This document shows, one piece after another, positions 34,107 to 41,903 of a stretch of DNA of 41,903 bases. The position numbers and the translations under genes were made by a program. This stretch comes from Bacteroides sp. CAG:443 (lineage in GTDB: Bacteria; Bacteroidota; Bacteroidia; Bacteroidales; Bacteroidaceae), in NCBI GenBank assembly GCA_000432735.1, contig FR887763.1, forward strand, positions 1-41,903, in the 5' to 3' direction. Under the pieces are notes generated by a model that saw only the letters and a list, made by a program, of their open reading frames with translations, was not told where the DNA came from and made no database searches. Positions within the stretch are counted from its first letter, which is position 1. Each line of letters starts with the position of its first letter.

Positions 34107-35477
34107 ATGGAAATACTTTACCTTATTCTTACATTTATAGTCGGAGGGGTGCTGGGATATCTGGCAGCTTCCCGCCAGTTGAATGCGCTGAAAGCACAAC
34201 TACACTTGCAGGCAAGTCATCAGGAAGATCTGCTGCAGGCAGAGAAACGTCAGGCGGCAACAGCTCTGGAACAGCTCAAGGAAGAGAACCTGCGTATACA
34301 GCGTCAGGTGGAAAGCACAACCCAGCAATACGTGGAGACAAGTCGTCAGGTGGCTTCGCTACAAGCCGAAAAGCGGGCGCTCGAAGAGAAACTTGAACAT
34401 CAGAAAGAGGAAATGGCAGAACTCCACAAACAGTTCAACCTGGAATTTGAAAACATCGCCAACAAGATATTCCAGCAGAAAACGGAAAGTTTCAACAAGT
34501 TGAGTGCCGAAAGCCTTTCCAGTCTGCTGAAGCCATTCGGCGAAAACCTGAACGAGTTCAAGCATCAGGTGGCAGAGGTATACGACAAGGAATCGAAGCA
34601 ACGTTTCTCGCTGGAAGACAAGATAAAAGAACTGGTACAACTGAACAAACAGATCAGCGACGAAGCCAATAACCTGACACGTGCGCTGAAGGGAGATTCC
34701 AAGACACAGGGTAACTGGGGAGAAATGATTCTAGAATCGATTCTTGAAAACTCCGGTCTGCGGGAGGGAGAAGAATATTTCCGTCAGGAGTTCCTGAAAG
34801 ACGAACATGGAGAACCGCTGCGCAACGAGAACGGACAACGCCTGCAACCCGACGTGCTGGTCAAGTATCCCGACAACCGGCAGGTGATTATCGACTCGAA
34901 GGTGTCGCTCACGGCTTATGCCAACTACATCGGCAGTACCGAGCGGAACGAGCAGGAACAATACCTGAAGGCTCACCTTTCGTCGGTCAGAGCGCATATC
35001 GATGAGCTTAGTCAGAAGGACTATTCCAAATACGACTTGTCGTCGCTGGATTTTGTCATGATGTTCATTCCCAACGAACCGGCTTATGTGCTTGCCCTCC
35101 AGACCGATCCGAACCTCTGGAATTATGCCTACAAGAAAAAGGTGGTTCTCATGAGCCCTACCAACCTGATAGCTGCCCTGCGTCTGGCTCTCGACTTGTG
35201 GAAACGGGAGTATCAGGAGAAGAACACGCGTGAAATCGTCAAGCGAGGAACGGCTCTCTACGAAAAGCTGGTCAGCTTTACCGAAACGTTCGAACGGATA
35301 GGCGAAACCTTACGAACGACTTCCAATGCCTATGATACGGCATTGAATCAGCTCTCTGCGGGAAAAGGAAATGTAATCCGTCAGGCAGAGATGCTTCGCC
35401 AGCTGGGTATTACTCCCAAGAGAAAAATCTCTTCACGGCTGTCGAGTCAGGAGGAAAATACGGAAGAAGTAGAATAG
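34107..35477 (+). CDS. rmuC: DNA recombination protein RmuC homologue
   Basis: The start at 34107 (MEILYLILTFIVGGVLGYLAAS) makes the N-terminal TM the first feature, as in RmuC; an upstream ATG at 34032 would put 25 odd residues before it and lies before the promoter-like box. The 456 residues have a TM (4-20), a long coiled-coil (about 25-130), and the RmuC domain (about 190-420: GNWGEMILESILENSGL, PDVLVKYPDNRQVIIDSKVSL, FVMMFIPNEPAYV). The family limits DNA inversions at short repeats in E. coli, where it appears to be nuclease-like; here the role is by homology only. Confidence 0.93.
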   Translation: MEILYLILTFIVGGVLGYLAASRQLNALKAQLHLQASHQEDLLQAEKRQAATALEQLKEENLRIQRQVESTTQQYVETSRQVASLQAEKRALEEKLEHQKEEMAELHKQFNLEFENIANKIFQQKTESFNKLSAESLSSLLKPFGENLNEFKHQVAEVYDKESKQRFSLEDKIKELVQLNKQISDEANNLTRALKGDSKTQGNWGEMILESILENSGLREGEEYFRQEFLKDEHGEPLRNENGQRLQPDVLVKYPDNRQVIIDSKVSLTAYANYIGSTERNEQEQYLKAHLSSVRAHIDELSQKDYSKYDLSSLDFVMMFIPNEPAYVLALQTDPNLWNYAYKKKVVLMSPTNLIAALRLALDLWKREYQEKNTREIVKRGTALYEKLVSFTETFERIGETLRTTSNAYDTALNQLSAGKGNVIRQAEMLRQLGITPKRKISSRLSSQEENTEEVE

Positions 35478-35548
35478 TTCCCTGTACAAAAACAAGAACG
35501 TTTACGGCAGGATCAATGCAAGAGATGCAAGAATAAATACAAGAAATA

Positions 35549-35597
35549 CAAAAAAATGAGCTGTATCAAACTTTGTGCAAGTCATGATACAGCTCAT
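35549..35597 (-). terminator. terminator of the TonB receptor/lipoprotein unit
   Basis: ATGAGCTGTATCA (35556-35568) pairs perfectly with TGATACAGCTCAT (35585-35597); on the minus strand it is followed by a T-run (TTTTTTT), so it ends the transcript of the gene at 35680-36915. It may also serve rmuC. Confidence 0.8.
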
Positions 35598-35679
35598 GAT
35601 TCTATTTACCAGTTGGTATTTTCACCTGTCAGCGTGACTGTCAAGATTTCAAGACAGCCATTTCAGGTTCGGCATCCTC

Positions 35680-36915
35680 TTACAATGTCCAGCCCTCAGT
35701 CCAGTCTTCACCGCTCTTTACGGCACCCTTGTAATCAGTCGAAGTGAAGAAACTGTCGGCCGACAAATCCTTACCACCGTCGAGTGTACCTACATACTTA
35801 TTGTTCCATGTAAAAGTCTGATTATCCAAGTTGCCTGTAGCCTGAACGAAATCAGCATTTGTATAAATGCCCTGTTTAGAAGAAAGTTCTCCGGCAATCG
35901 CTACATATTCCAGTTTCGAAGTACCGTTCTTCAAGGCATTTTCTGTTTCGTTTGTTTCTACAGTCAGGGCCTTACCCTTACCGGTTATAATCGTGTTATA
36001 AAGTTCCACTTCTGTTCCAGCACGCAAGCGTACGCCCTGAGCCTCTCCCCCGTTACCGATCAAGGTTGCATTGGCAATGACCGGATGAGCCACCGGAGTA
36101 GCCGCAAAGTTAGTACCGTTGTTGTCACATTCCATCAGACAGTCGCAGGCATAGCCTAGTGACGTTTCTCCTTCCTGATAAGCAACCAGGAACTGTGCCT
36201 TACCGTTCCAGCCTTCCGTCCAGTCGAAAGAATCGTCGCTACAGCTGGTAGCAACCAGGTATTTCACATTGACAGAACCGCCGAAAAATTCGAATCCGTC
36301 GTCGGAACCTTTGTATGCCTGCAAGTGCTCCACAGTTGTTCCATTACCCACGCCGTAGAAAGAAACACCGTTGGCCTCATGTTCTTCGTCGAAGGCATAT
36401 CCCGTATATTCCAGACGGATATATTTCAACGTTCCCGAGTTATCAGCATCATTATTGCCACCGTAAGGAGCGTTACCGATTTCGGAACTACCCGAACCGT
36501 TGTTCGTATGAGCGTATCCGCAGATATGCAAGCCACCCCATGCACCCGCTTCTTTCTTTTCGGAAGTCATGACGATAGGCTGTGAAGCAGTACCCTGAGC
36601 GTCGATCTTAGCACCCTGTTCCACCAATATATAGTCTACCGTTCCGTCATGCTTGGCAGTAATGGTCACCCCCGGCTGAATGGTAAGCGTAGCTCCGGCC
36701 TTTACATGAATACCTCCGTTGAGCGTATAGTTCTTGCCGGTTTCCAGTGTCACGTTTTCCGTAATATCTTTATCGAGCACATAAAATTCTTCCGTACCGT
36801 TACCGTTTCCTGTATTAGCGGCAGGATCGTCATCGCTACTACAAGCTGTTGTAAAAAGAGCCATACCTGCAACCAATGTCATTGCCGCAAATTTCCAATT
36901 TTTTCTCATACTCAA
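35680..36915 (-). CDS. beta-helix-like lipoprotein of unknown function
   Basis: The 411-residue lipoprotein has a signal ending in LFTTACSSDDD (Cys 25) and an Asp/Gly/Asn linker. The body is repetitive and rich in Gly, Asn and Asp, with stretches such as GGIHVKAGATLTIQPGVTI, GTLKYIRLEYTGYAFDEE and GVGNGTTVEHLQAYKGSDDG that fit a right-handed parallel beta-helix. Several Cys pairs (CSDDS, CDCLMECD) lie on the late turns. The family is often misannotated as a multidrug transporter; no transport segment is present. It follows the TonB-dependent receptor gene by 48 bases, where a SusD-like lipoprotein would be expected, and may take that place as surface ligand-binding protein. Confidence 0.85.
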   Translation of the reverse strand: MSMRKNWKFAAMTLVAGMALFTTACSSDDDPAANTGNGNGTEEFYVLDKDITENVTLETGKNYTLNGGIHVKAGATLTIQPGVTITAKHDGTVDYILVEQGAKIDAQGTASQPIVMTSEKKEAGAWGGLHICGYAHTNNGSGSSEIGNAPYGGNNDADNSGTLKYIRLEYTGYAFDEEHEANGVSFYGVGNGTTVEHLQAYKGSDDGFEFFGGSVNVKYLVATSCSDDSFDWTEGWNGKAQFLVAYQEGETSLGYACDCLMECDNNGTNFAATPVAHPVIANATLIGNGGEAQGVRLRAGTEVELYNTIITGKGKALTVETNETENALKNGTSKLEYVAIAGELSSKQGIYTNADFVQATGNLDNQTFTWNNKYVGTLDGGKDLSADSFFTSTDYKGAVKSGEDWTEGWTL

Positions 36916-36963
36916 AATGTTTTAAGTTAATGGTTTAAATTTATGTTGTTCTGTTTCTCTTTT

Positions 36964-39651
36964 TTATAAGGTATACGTAATGCCTATTTCGAAGTTGCTT
37001 CCGCGCTTGAAGCGTTCTACCTCCACTTTTTCTCCGGTAGAGGGAACCTCCTGCTTGAAGACCACCGGCTGATTCAGCAAGTCGTTCACCTGCAACTTGA
37101 CAGCTACCTTTTCGCTAAACTTAAAGCTGCCTACAAAGTTCAGGGTATGTACAGGCTGCTGCTTCACGTCGCCCAGTCCGGAGATACCGACCGACTGAAT
37201 ACGCGGTCCCTGAAGGTTGTACACCAGTGCCGCACTCAACTGTTTGGTTTCGCCGAATGTCGGGCTGTACGTCAAGTCTGCATTCACCAAGTAAGGAGAG
37301 GCTCCTTGCAGCGCACGCTGTGTATTGGTATACGCACCTCCTTCAGGAAGTTTTACGTCGGTATACATGAACGAAGCATTGGCACCCAAGCGCAGGTCGC
37401 GTACCAGCTCTTTGCGGAATTCCACTTCCACACCCGCAGCCATACCGTTGCTGGCATTCTGGAACGAATGGATCGTAGCTCCTCCCGACAACTGCTGTAT
37501 CTGTTCAATAGGGTCTTCCAGATGCTTGTAATAAGCCGTAGCCGAGAACATATCGCCACCCTCACCAAAGAACTCGTAACGCAAATCCAGATTATAGTTG
37601 TAGCCGTTCTGCAAATCGGCATTACCTCGAATCTGAGCCGACCCGTAAGATTCCTGATAGAGGAAAGGAGCCATCTCGATAAACGAAGGACGGGTTACCG
37701 TACGGGAGAACGAAAGACGAAGGCTGTTCTTCCGGTCGAACTGGTAACGGAAATTCATGGCCGGGAACAAGTCGTTGCAGTTCAGCTCGCGACGCTGCAT
37801 CTTACCGCCGTCGCCGGCATAATTCACCCACTGGCGACTGTTCTCGTAACGGATACCCACGTTCACCAGCAAGGCATCTACCGGATAGACATCGGCCAGA
37901 ATATAGCCGGCATAAATCTTGTTTCCGGCGGTATAGCTGTCTTTGGGCTGTTGCGAACGCGTAATGGATACCTGTCCGCTGGCGATGGCTTCCTGATTCA
38001 GGAAGTCGGAAGGCGTATACACCGCCTCTTCGCTCCCGATCACGGGATTCAGCTTGTTCAGGTTATAGTAGAAACGGGTAGAAGCATAGTCGCGGGTCTT
38101 ATCCTTGTACGTAAAACCTGCCTGCAACTTATTTTGTGTTCCGAACTTATATTCACCCGACAGGCTGCCGACCCACTCCTTCTCGTCCAGCGTACCAAAG
38201 TAACGCATCGTTTCCTGACGGTTCAGCTTGAAAAGATTGATTTCGCTTCCTTCACGCACAAACATAATCTGCCGCCGGTCGGGTTCATCGCTCGAAGTCT
38301 TGCTATACGAACCGCCCCAGTTCAGGCTCCAGCGCTCACCGAAGAAATGCTTGCCGTTCAGCTGATGATTCTGAAGTGTATAGATATGTGTCACATTATT
38401 ACTGCCTATCAGGTTATGGTCTTCGTAGTCGTAACCCTGACGGTACATATAGTCGTCTACCGCATTACGGGCATAAAAGAAGGTATAGTTCACCTGATCC
38501 TGCTGACGGAAGCTGTAACCTAAGCTACCCAGTCCGGCTATTTTCAGTTCATTGGAATAACTATCGTATTGAAAGTCGTTCAGGGTACTGCCGGTCGCCT
38601 CCAAGGTACGCACACTGGCATCCAGCATGGTCTGCTGTTCGTTACTGATACCAGCCGAAGCCAGTACACTGAGGCAATTGCCCTGTATATCGAATGTTCT
38701 GCCTACCCCGATGTTCCCTCCAAACTCCGGCAACGCCTTGCTCTTGGAAACATCGAAGTTCGTATTAAACAGTTTATTGTTTACGGCATACTCTTCAAAA
38801 TCGATCAGCTCCATATCGCGGAGCTTGCTGTCCAGCGAAGGAGTCTTGAACAAAGTACCGTCGTGATCCATGCGGTACGTATCTTTTCCTAAGGTATTGA
38901 ATTTTCCTCCGGTATTGAACGACAGGCTGAAAAAATCCTCGCCGGTCTGTTCCTTGGTACCGATATCGATGTGCGCTCCCGAATAGTCGGCGAACGTATT
39001 TGCCTCGTACACCTTGCTCACCGTAATATTCTTCACCGTAGAAGCCGGAAACAAATCGAGTGGTATCAGCTTATGGTCGGGATTGGGTGAAGCAATCGGC
39101 AGTCCATTCAAGGTAGTCGTACTGTAACGGTCGCCCAGTCCGCGCACGATAATCTGTCCCGCCGAAGCTACCGACACACCGCTTATCTTCTTGACTCCCT
39201 CTTCCACGTTGGAGATACCCTTGGCACTCATTTCCCGGGCACCGATATTCTCGATGGCCACACTCGATTTCTGCCGTTCCATCATCAGCGCACGCTCGTT
39301 TTCCAGATTCTTTCGGGCTACCACCGTCACCTCATCGAGCTGCTGGTTATCGGGCGACAGAGCAATGACCAGTTCCTCCTTCTGTCCCTGCTGTACGACC
39401 AGTTCCTGCGTCTTGTACGAAACATACTGTACGACAAGCGTGCACGATTTACCTTTTATATCTCTGATTTCGAAACGTCCGTCGATGTCGGTAATCACTC
39501 CCGTTGTCGTTCCTCCCACCTGAACGGTTGCCCCGATGAGCGGTTCTTTCGTCGAATGGTCTATCACGACTCCCTTTACCGTAAAAGCTTGAGCACTGAT
39601 GCTTAAGACCATCGCCGAAGCTGTCAGCATAATCTTATTCGTATCAATCAT
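36964..39651 (-). CDS. TonB-dependent outer-membrane receptor
   Basis: The 895-residue protein has a signal peptide (1-22, cut near AQA/FT), an N-terminal carboxypeptidase-regulatory-like beta domain (about 23-105, GVVIDHSTKEPLIGATVQV), a plug (about 110-230, with VEEGVKKISGVSV and VRGLGDRYSTTTLNG) and a C-terminal barrel ending in ITYTL. It imports a ligand through the outer membrane with TonB energy. GLGDRY and PIASPNPDHKLIPLDLFP are typical of the OMP_b-brl receptor class rather than SusC. Length is within the family. The lipoprotein gene follows after 48 bases. Confidence 0.94.
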   Translation of the reverse strand: MIDTNKIMLTASAMVLSISAQAFTVKGVVIDHSTKEPLIGATVQVGGTTTGVITDIDGRFEIRDIKGKSCTLVVQYVSYKTQELVVQQGQKEELVIALSPDNQQLDEVTVVARKNLENERALMMERQKSSVAIENIGAREMSAKGISNVEEGVKKISGVSVASAGQIIVRGLGDRYSTTTLNGLPIASPNPDHKLIPLDLFPASTVKNITVSKVYEANTFADYSGAHIDIGTKEQTGEDFFSLSFNTGGKFNTLGKDTYRMDHDGTLFKTPSLDSKLRDMELIDFEEYAVNNKLFNTNFDVSKSKALPEFGGNIGVGRTFDIQGNCLSVLASAGISNEQQTMLDASVRTLEATGSTLNDFQYDSYSNELKIAGLGSLGYSFRQQDQVNYTFFYARNAVDDYMYRQGYDYEDHNLIGSNNVTHIYTLQNHQLNGKHFFGERWSLNWGGSYSKTSSDEPDRRQIMFVREGSEINLFKLNRQETMRYFGTLDEKEWVGSLSGEYKFGTQNKLQAGFTYKDKTRDYASTRFYYNLNKLNPVIGSEEAVYTPSDFLNQEAIASGQVSITRSQQPKDSYTAGNKIYAGYILADVYPVDALLVNVGIRYENSRQWVNYAGDGGKMQRRELNCNDLFPAMNFRYQFDRKNSLRLSFSRTVTRPSFIEMAPFLYQESYGSAQIRGNADLQNGYNYNLDLRYEFFGEGGDMFSATAYYKHLEDPIEQIQQLSGGATIHSFQNASNGMAAGVEVEFRKELVRDLRLGANASFMYTDVKLPEGGAYTNTQRALQGASPYLVNADLTYSPTFGETKQLSAALVYNLQGPRIQSVGISGLGDVKQQPVHTLNFVGSFKFSEKVAVKLQVNDLLNQPVVFKQEVPSTGEKVEVERFKRGSNFEIGITYTL

Positions 39652-39676
39652 CCTATCTTCTCATTTTTTTCTGATG

Positions 39677-39684
39677 CAAAAATA
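39677..39684 (-). promoter_or_regulatory. -7 box for the TonB receptor gene
   Basis: TATTTTTG on the minus strand is an exact TAnnTTTG, 26 bases before the start codon at 39651, leaving a short leader. Confidence 0.5.
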
Positions 39685-39924
39685 GGATGACCGTATTTCG
39701 CACACATTGCATCCGGTTGATGATTCACTTACGAGCCGGTTACGTTTGTGTTGCGCAATATCAGGATACAGCGGAAAGAAAAGCCATGAACGGGAAATTA
39801 TCGTAAAAGAACAAGAAATCTATGCAGTAACCTCAGTAGAAAGCCCGAAATATTTGTACAAAAATTTTTTTCTTTTGTACAAATTCTAAAAAAGCCTCCC
39901 GATAAATTCCGACAGACACGGGCA

Positions 39925-40013
39925 GAACTTCCTATAAACAGTTCACCCGTACACGATCGGATACAATCTGTTCGGGCAATTGACAGGTGGAACTTCTTAT
40001 AAACAGTTCACCC
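39925..40013. repeat. 24-base direct repeat pair, each with internal dyad
   Basis: GAACTTCCTATAAACAGTTCACCC-type units at 39925-39948 and 39990-40013 differ at one base, 65 bases apart. Each contains GAACT...AGTTC as an inverted repeat, the second extended to GGTG-AACT/AGTT-CACC. Downstream of hisS, upstream of nothing. Confidence 0.55.
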
Positions 40014-40072
40014 CCTTCACATCGGCTGGATGCAAAGAGGGTGAATATAAAAAGAGAATAAAAATTTCGTTA

Positions 40073-41434
40073 TCAGCGTATCGCAGCAATCAATTCTTCA
40101 GGAGCCAGCAGACTTTGTTCGCCCGTTGCCATGTTCTTCAAGGTTACTTTTCCCTCGTTCATTTCGTTTTCGCCTACGATAGCGACAAAAGGAATAGCCT
40201 TGGCATTGGCATAGCTCATCTGTTTCTTCATCTTCGTACTGTCCGGATAAATCTCGGCACGGATACCTGCCGCACGAACCTTTGCCAATATCGGGAGTAC
40301 GTAAGCAGCCTCAGCCTCACCAAAGTTGACGAACAAAAGCTGAGTACCCAGTGCAGCATCCTTCGGATACAAATCCAGCTGGTTCAGCACATCGTAGATA
40401 CGGTCGGCACCGAAAGAAATACCCACTCCCGACATACCGTCCATACCGAATACACCTGTCAAGTTGTCATAACGTCCACCACCGCTGATGCTACCAATCT
40501 GAACATCGAGTGCCTTTACTTCGAAAATGGCACCGGTATAGTAGTTCAATCCACGTGCCAGCGTCAGATCCAGTTCCACTTCCGACTTGATACCCAGCGT
40601 AGCGATGGTCTTCAGGATGAATTCGCTTTCTTCCACACCCTTCAGTCCGGTTTCGCTGGCAGCCAGAACCGACTTCAGTGTTTCCAGTTTCTCTTCGTTC
40701 GAACCGCTCAGCAAGATAATCGGCTGCAATTTGTCGATGGCTTCCTGCGGAATACCTTTCGATGCCAGTTCGGCATTGACATTCTCCAGCCCGATCTTGT
40801 CCAGCTTGTCGATGGCTACCGTAATGTCGACAATCTTATCTGCTTCTCCGATAATCTCGGCGATACCTGTCAGAATCTTACGGTTATTGATCTTGATAGA
40901 TACACGGATGCCGAACTTATTGAATACCGCATCAATCATCTGTACCAGTTCCACTTCGTTCAGCAGCGAGTTGCTTCCTACCACATCGGCATCGCACTGA
41001 TAAAACTCACGGTAACGTCCTTTCTGCGGACGGTCGGCACGCCATACCGGCTGTATCTGGAAACGCTTGAACGGGAAACTGATTTCGTCGCGGTGCATCA
41101 CCACGTAACGGGCAAAAGGCACTGTCAGGTCGTAGCGCAAGCCTTTTTCGCAGAACTTGCTTGCCAGCTTCGCAGCATTACGGCTCAGCAGTTCTTCGTC
41201 GGTCAGACCCGAAAAATAATCTCCCGAATTCTGTATCTTGAACAGCAGCTTATCGCCTTCCTCGCCGTATTTTCCCATCAGCGTAGACAGGTTCTCCATC
41301 GAAGGAGTTTCTATCTGCTGAAATCCGTACAGGTAAAATACTTCGCGGATGGTATCGAATATATAGTTACGTTTCGCCATTTCTACCGGCGAAAAATCTC
41401 TTGTTCCTTTGGGTATACTGGGTTTTGTAGCCAT
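40073..41434 (-). CDS. hisS: histidyl-tRNA synthetase
   Basis: The 453-residue class II synthetase charges tRNA-His. It begins with KPSIPKGTRDFSP, the family start, has motif 2 around RADRPQKGRYREFYQ, the histidine-binding ARGLNYYTG with GRYDNL (GGGRYD), and motif 3 around SGVGISFGADRI, then the anticodon-binding domain (about 345-453, LGTQLLFVNFG). Length is normal. The gene has its own -7 box upstream and stands alone. Confidence 0.98.
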   Translation of the reverse strand: MATKPSIPKGTRDFSPVEMAKRNYIFDTIREVFYLYGFQQIETPSMENLSTLMGKYGEEGDKLLFKIQNSGDYFSGLTDEELLSRNAAKLASKFCEKGLRYDLTVPFARYVVMHRDEISFPFKRFQIQPVWRADRPQKGRYREFYQCDADVVGSNSLLNEVELVQMIDAVFNKFGIRVSIKINNRKILTGIAEIIGEADKIVDITVAIDKLDKIGLENVNAELASKGIPQEAIDKLQPIILLSGSNEEKLETLKSVLAASETGLKGVEESEFILKTIATLGIKSEVELDLTLARGLNYYTGAIFEVKALDVQIGSISGGGRYDNLTGVFGMDGMSGVGISFGADRIYDVLNQLDLYPKDAALGTQLLFVNFGEAEAAYVLPILAKVRAAGIRAEIYPDSTKMKKQMSYANAKAIPFVAIVGENEMNEGKVTLKNMATGEQSLLAPEELIAAIR

Positions 41435-41462
41435 AATGAATCAAAATTTATAAATTCCGCTG

Positions 41463-41470
41463 CAAAAATA
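41463..41470 (-). promoter_or_regulatory. -7 box for hisS
   Basis: TATTTTTG on the minus strand is an exact TAnnTTTG, 29 bases before the hisS ATG. The -33 element is not clear. Confidence 0.5.
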
Positions 41471-41530
41471 CATGAAATATTTGAATTTGGAAGCTGGTAC
41501 AGAAGAAGATATTTCTTGCAACAGCCAAAT

Positions 41531-41587
41531 AAAAAAGCGCAAAAGCATCATACCTGTCCTTCGGACCCACTGCATGCCTTTGCGCTT
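41531..41587 (-). terminator. terminator of the metallopeptidase gene
   Basis: AAGCGCAAA and TTTGCGCTT (outer arms 41535-41543 and 41579-41587) with an inner GCAT/ATGC pair form a hairpin; on the minus strand the right arm is followed by TTTTTT. It lies 24 bases after the gene's stop. Confidence 0.8.
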
Positions 41588-41610
41588 CATCTATCTTTTT
41601 CCGATACAGA

Positions 41611-41903
41611 TTACTCGCGACGGTTGGTAAATATCGTAATGTAATAAACCAGTGTAGCCAGCGAGCTTAAAGCTGCCACTACATATGTATAGGCGGCCGA
41701 CTTCAGAGCATCTTGTGCCTGACGGTGGTTGGAAGCATTGGTCACCCCTGCCCCGCTCAACCATACCAGTGCCCGACGGCTTGCATCGATTTCTACCGGC
41801 AAGGTAATGAAGCTGAACAAGGTAGTCATGGCAAAAAGACAAATACCGATAAGCAACAGCTGCGGGAACGAATTATCCAAACCAAAATATTATCCCAACT
41901 TGA
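41611..41903 (-). CDS. YugP-like zinc metallopeptidase, C-terminal part
   Basis: The 89 or so residues visible (SFPQLLLIGICLFAMTTLFS, LPVEIDASRRALVWL, ALKSAAYTYVVAALSSLATL) match the C-terminus of the membrane zinc-metallopeptidase family (YugP), including two TM segments. The catalytic HExxH lies in the N-terminal part beyond the window edge. In this frame a TAA stands at 41890-41892 just before the homologous part begins; an adjacent frame reads on as VGIIFWFG, so the gene may carry a +1 frameshift near 41880, or the edge sequence may have an error. Product and integrity cannot be settled here. Confidence 0.7.

Larger units (their letters stand above)
39652..40072. other. 421-base gap with repeats, no gene
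   Basis: This gap between the TonB receptor and hisS genes has no supported ORF. It holds the -7 box at 39677-39684, and a near-perfect 24-base direct repeat (39925-39948 and 39990-40013). Confidence 0.6.

Noticed and set aside
37147..38523. 458-codon plus-strand frame opposite the TonB receptor gene
   Set aside because: Antisense shadow; no signal, domain or ribosome site, and the minus-strand gene is certain.
39980..41644. 554-codon plus-strand frame opposite hisS
   Set aside because: Antisense shadow of hisS with no recognisable domain.
1..41903. CRISPR array, tRNA, rRNA, insertion sequence, CIRCE element
   Set aside because: No regularly spaced repeats, cloverleaf-like stretches, transposase frame or the TTAGCACTC/GAGTGCTAA pair were found by eye.

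Overview
The window comes from a Bacteroidales genome, most likely Bacteroides or Phocaeicola. The evidence is a hybrid two-component sensor/AraC regulator, an UpxY-type NusG paralogue, a BACON-like domain, lipoprotein glycoside hydrolases, a TonB-dependent receptor with a carboxypeptidase-like N-terminal domain, and -7 boxes of the form TAnnTTTG in front of several genes. No rRNA, tRNA, CRISPR array, transposase or integrase was seen.

Layout. 1-8.4 kb: a minus-strand pair of surface or periplasmic proteins (GtaA-like DUF4965 lipoprotein and lipoprotein aldose 1-epimerase, with a small doubtful ORF between them), divergent from a 1345-residue hybrid two-component regulator. 8.4-24.4 kb: one long minus-strand gene train of 13 genes, bounded downstream by hairpins at 8433-8538 and upstream by a promoter-like site near 24485. 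In order of transcription it encodes an UpxY/NusG-like antiterminator, a double zinc-ribbon/FHA protein, a Ser/Thr kinase with C-terminal FHA, a membrane FHA-trypsin fusion, a secreted protein, a PP2C phosphatase with TM and LysM, an FHA protein with a polytopic tail, a receptor kinase with about 20 YD-like repeats outside the membrane, a secreted two-domain protein, a second receptor kinase, a secreted BACON-like protein, and two further secreted proteins, the last with a DnaJ-like cysteine-rich tail.

24.8-30.0 kb: a carbohydrate block with a divergent GH43-like lipoprotein (altered catalytic residues) and a GH127-GH2 pair. 30.2-35.5 kb: Nudix hydrolase, a possible 29-residue ORF with a strong hairpin downstream, guanine deaminase, groES-groEL and rmuC. 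35.6-39.7 kb: TonB-dependent receptor plus beta-helix-like lipoprotein, without SusD. 40-41.9 kb: hisS and the C-terminal part of a YugP-like zinc metallopeptidase cut by the window edge.

The most interesting element is the 15.8-kb train. It holds the parts of a complete Ser/Thr phosphorylation circuit: three kinases (two spanning the membrane), one phosphatase, and four FHA-bearing proteins, one of them the third kinase. Three further membrane or envelope outputs are a periplasmic trypsin-like protease, a LysM anchor and YD repeats, and five secreted proteins of unknown role complete it. No type VI secretion gene is present, although the kinase/phosphatase/FHA trio recalls T6SS threonine-phosphorylation control. 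I infer an envelope-sensing relay; its stimulus, targets and output are not visible in the sequence.
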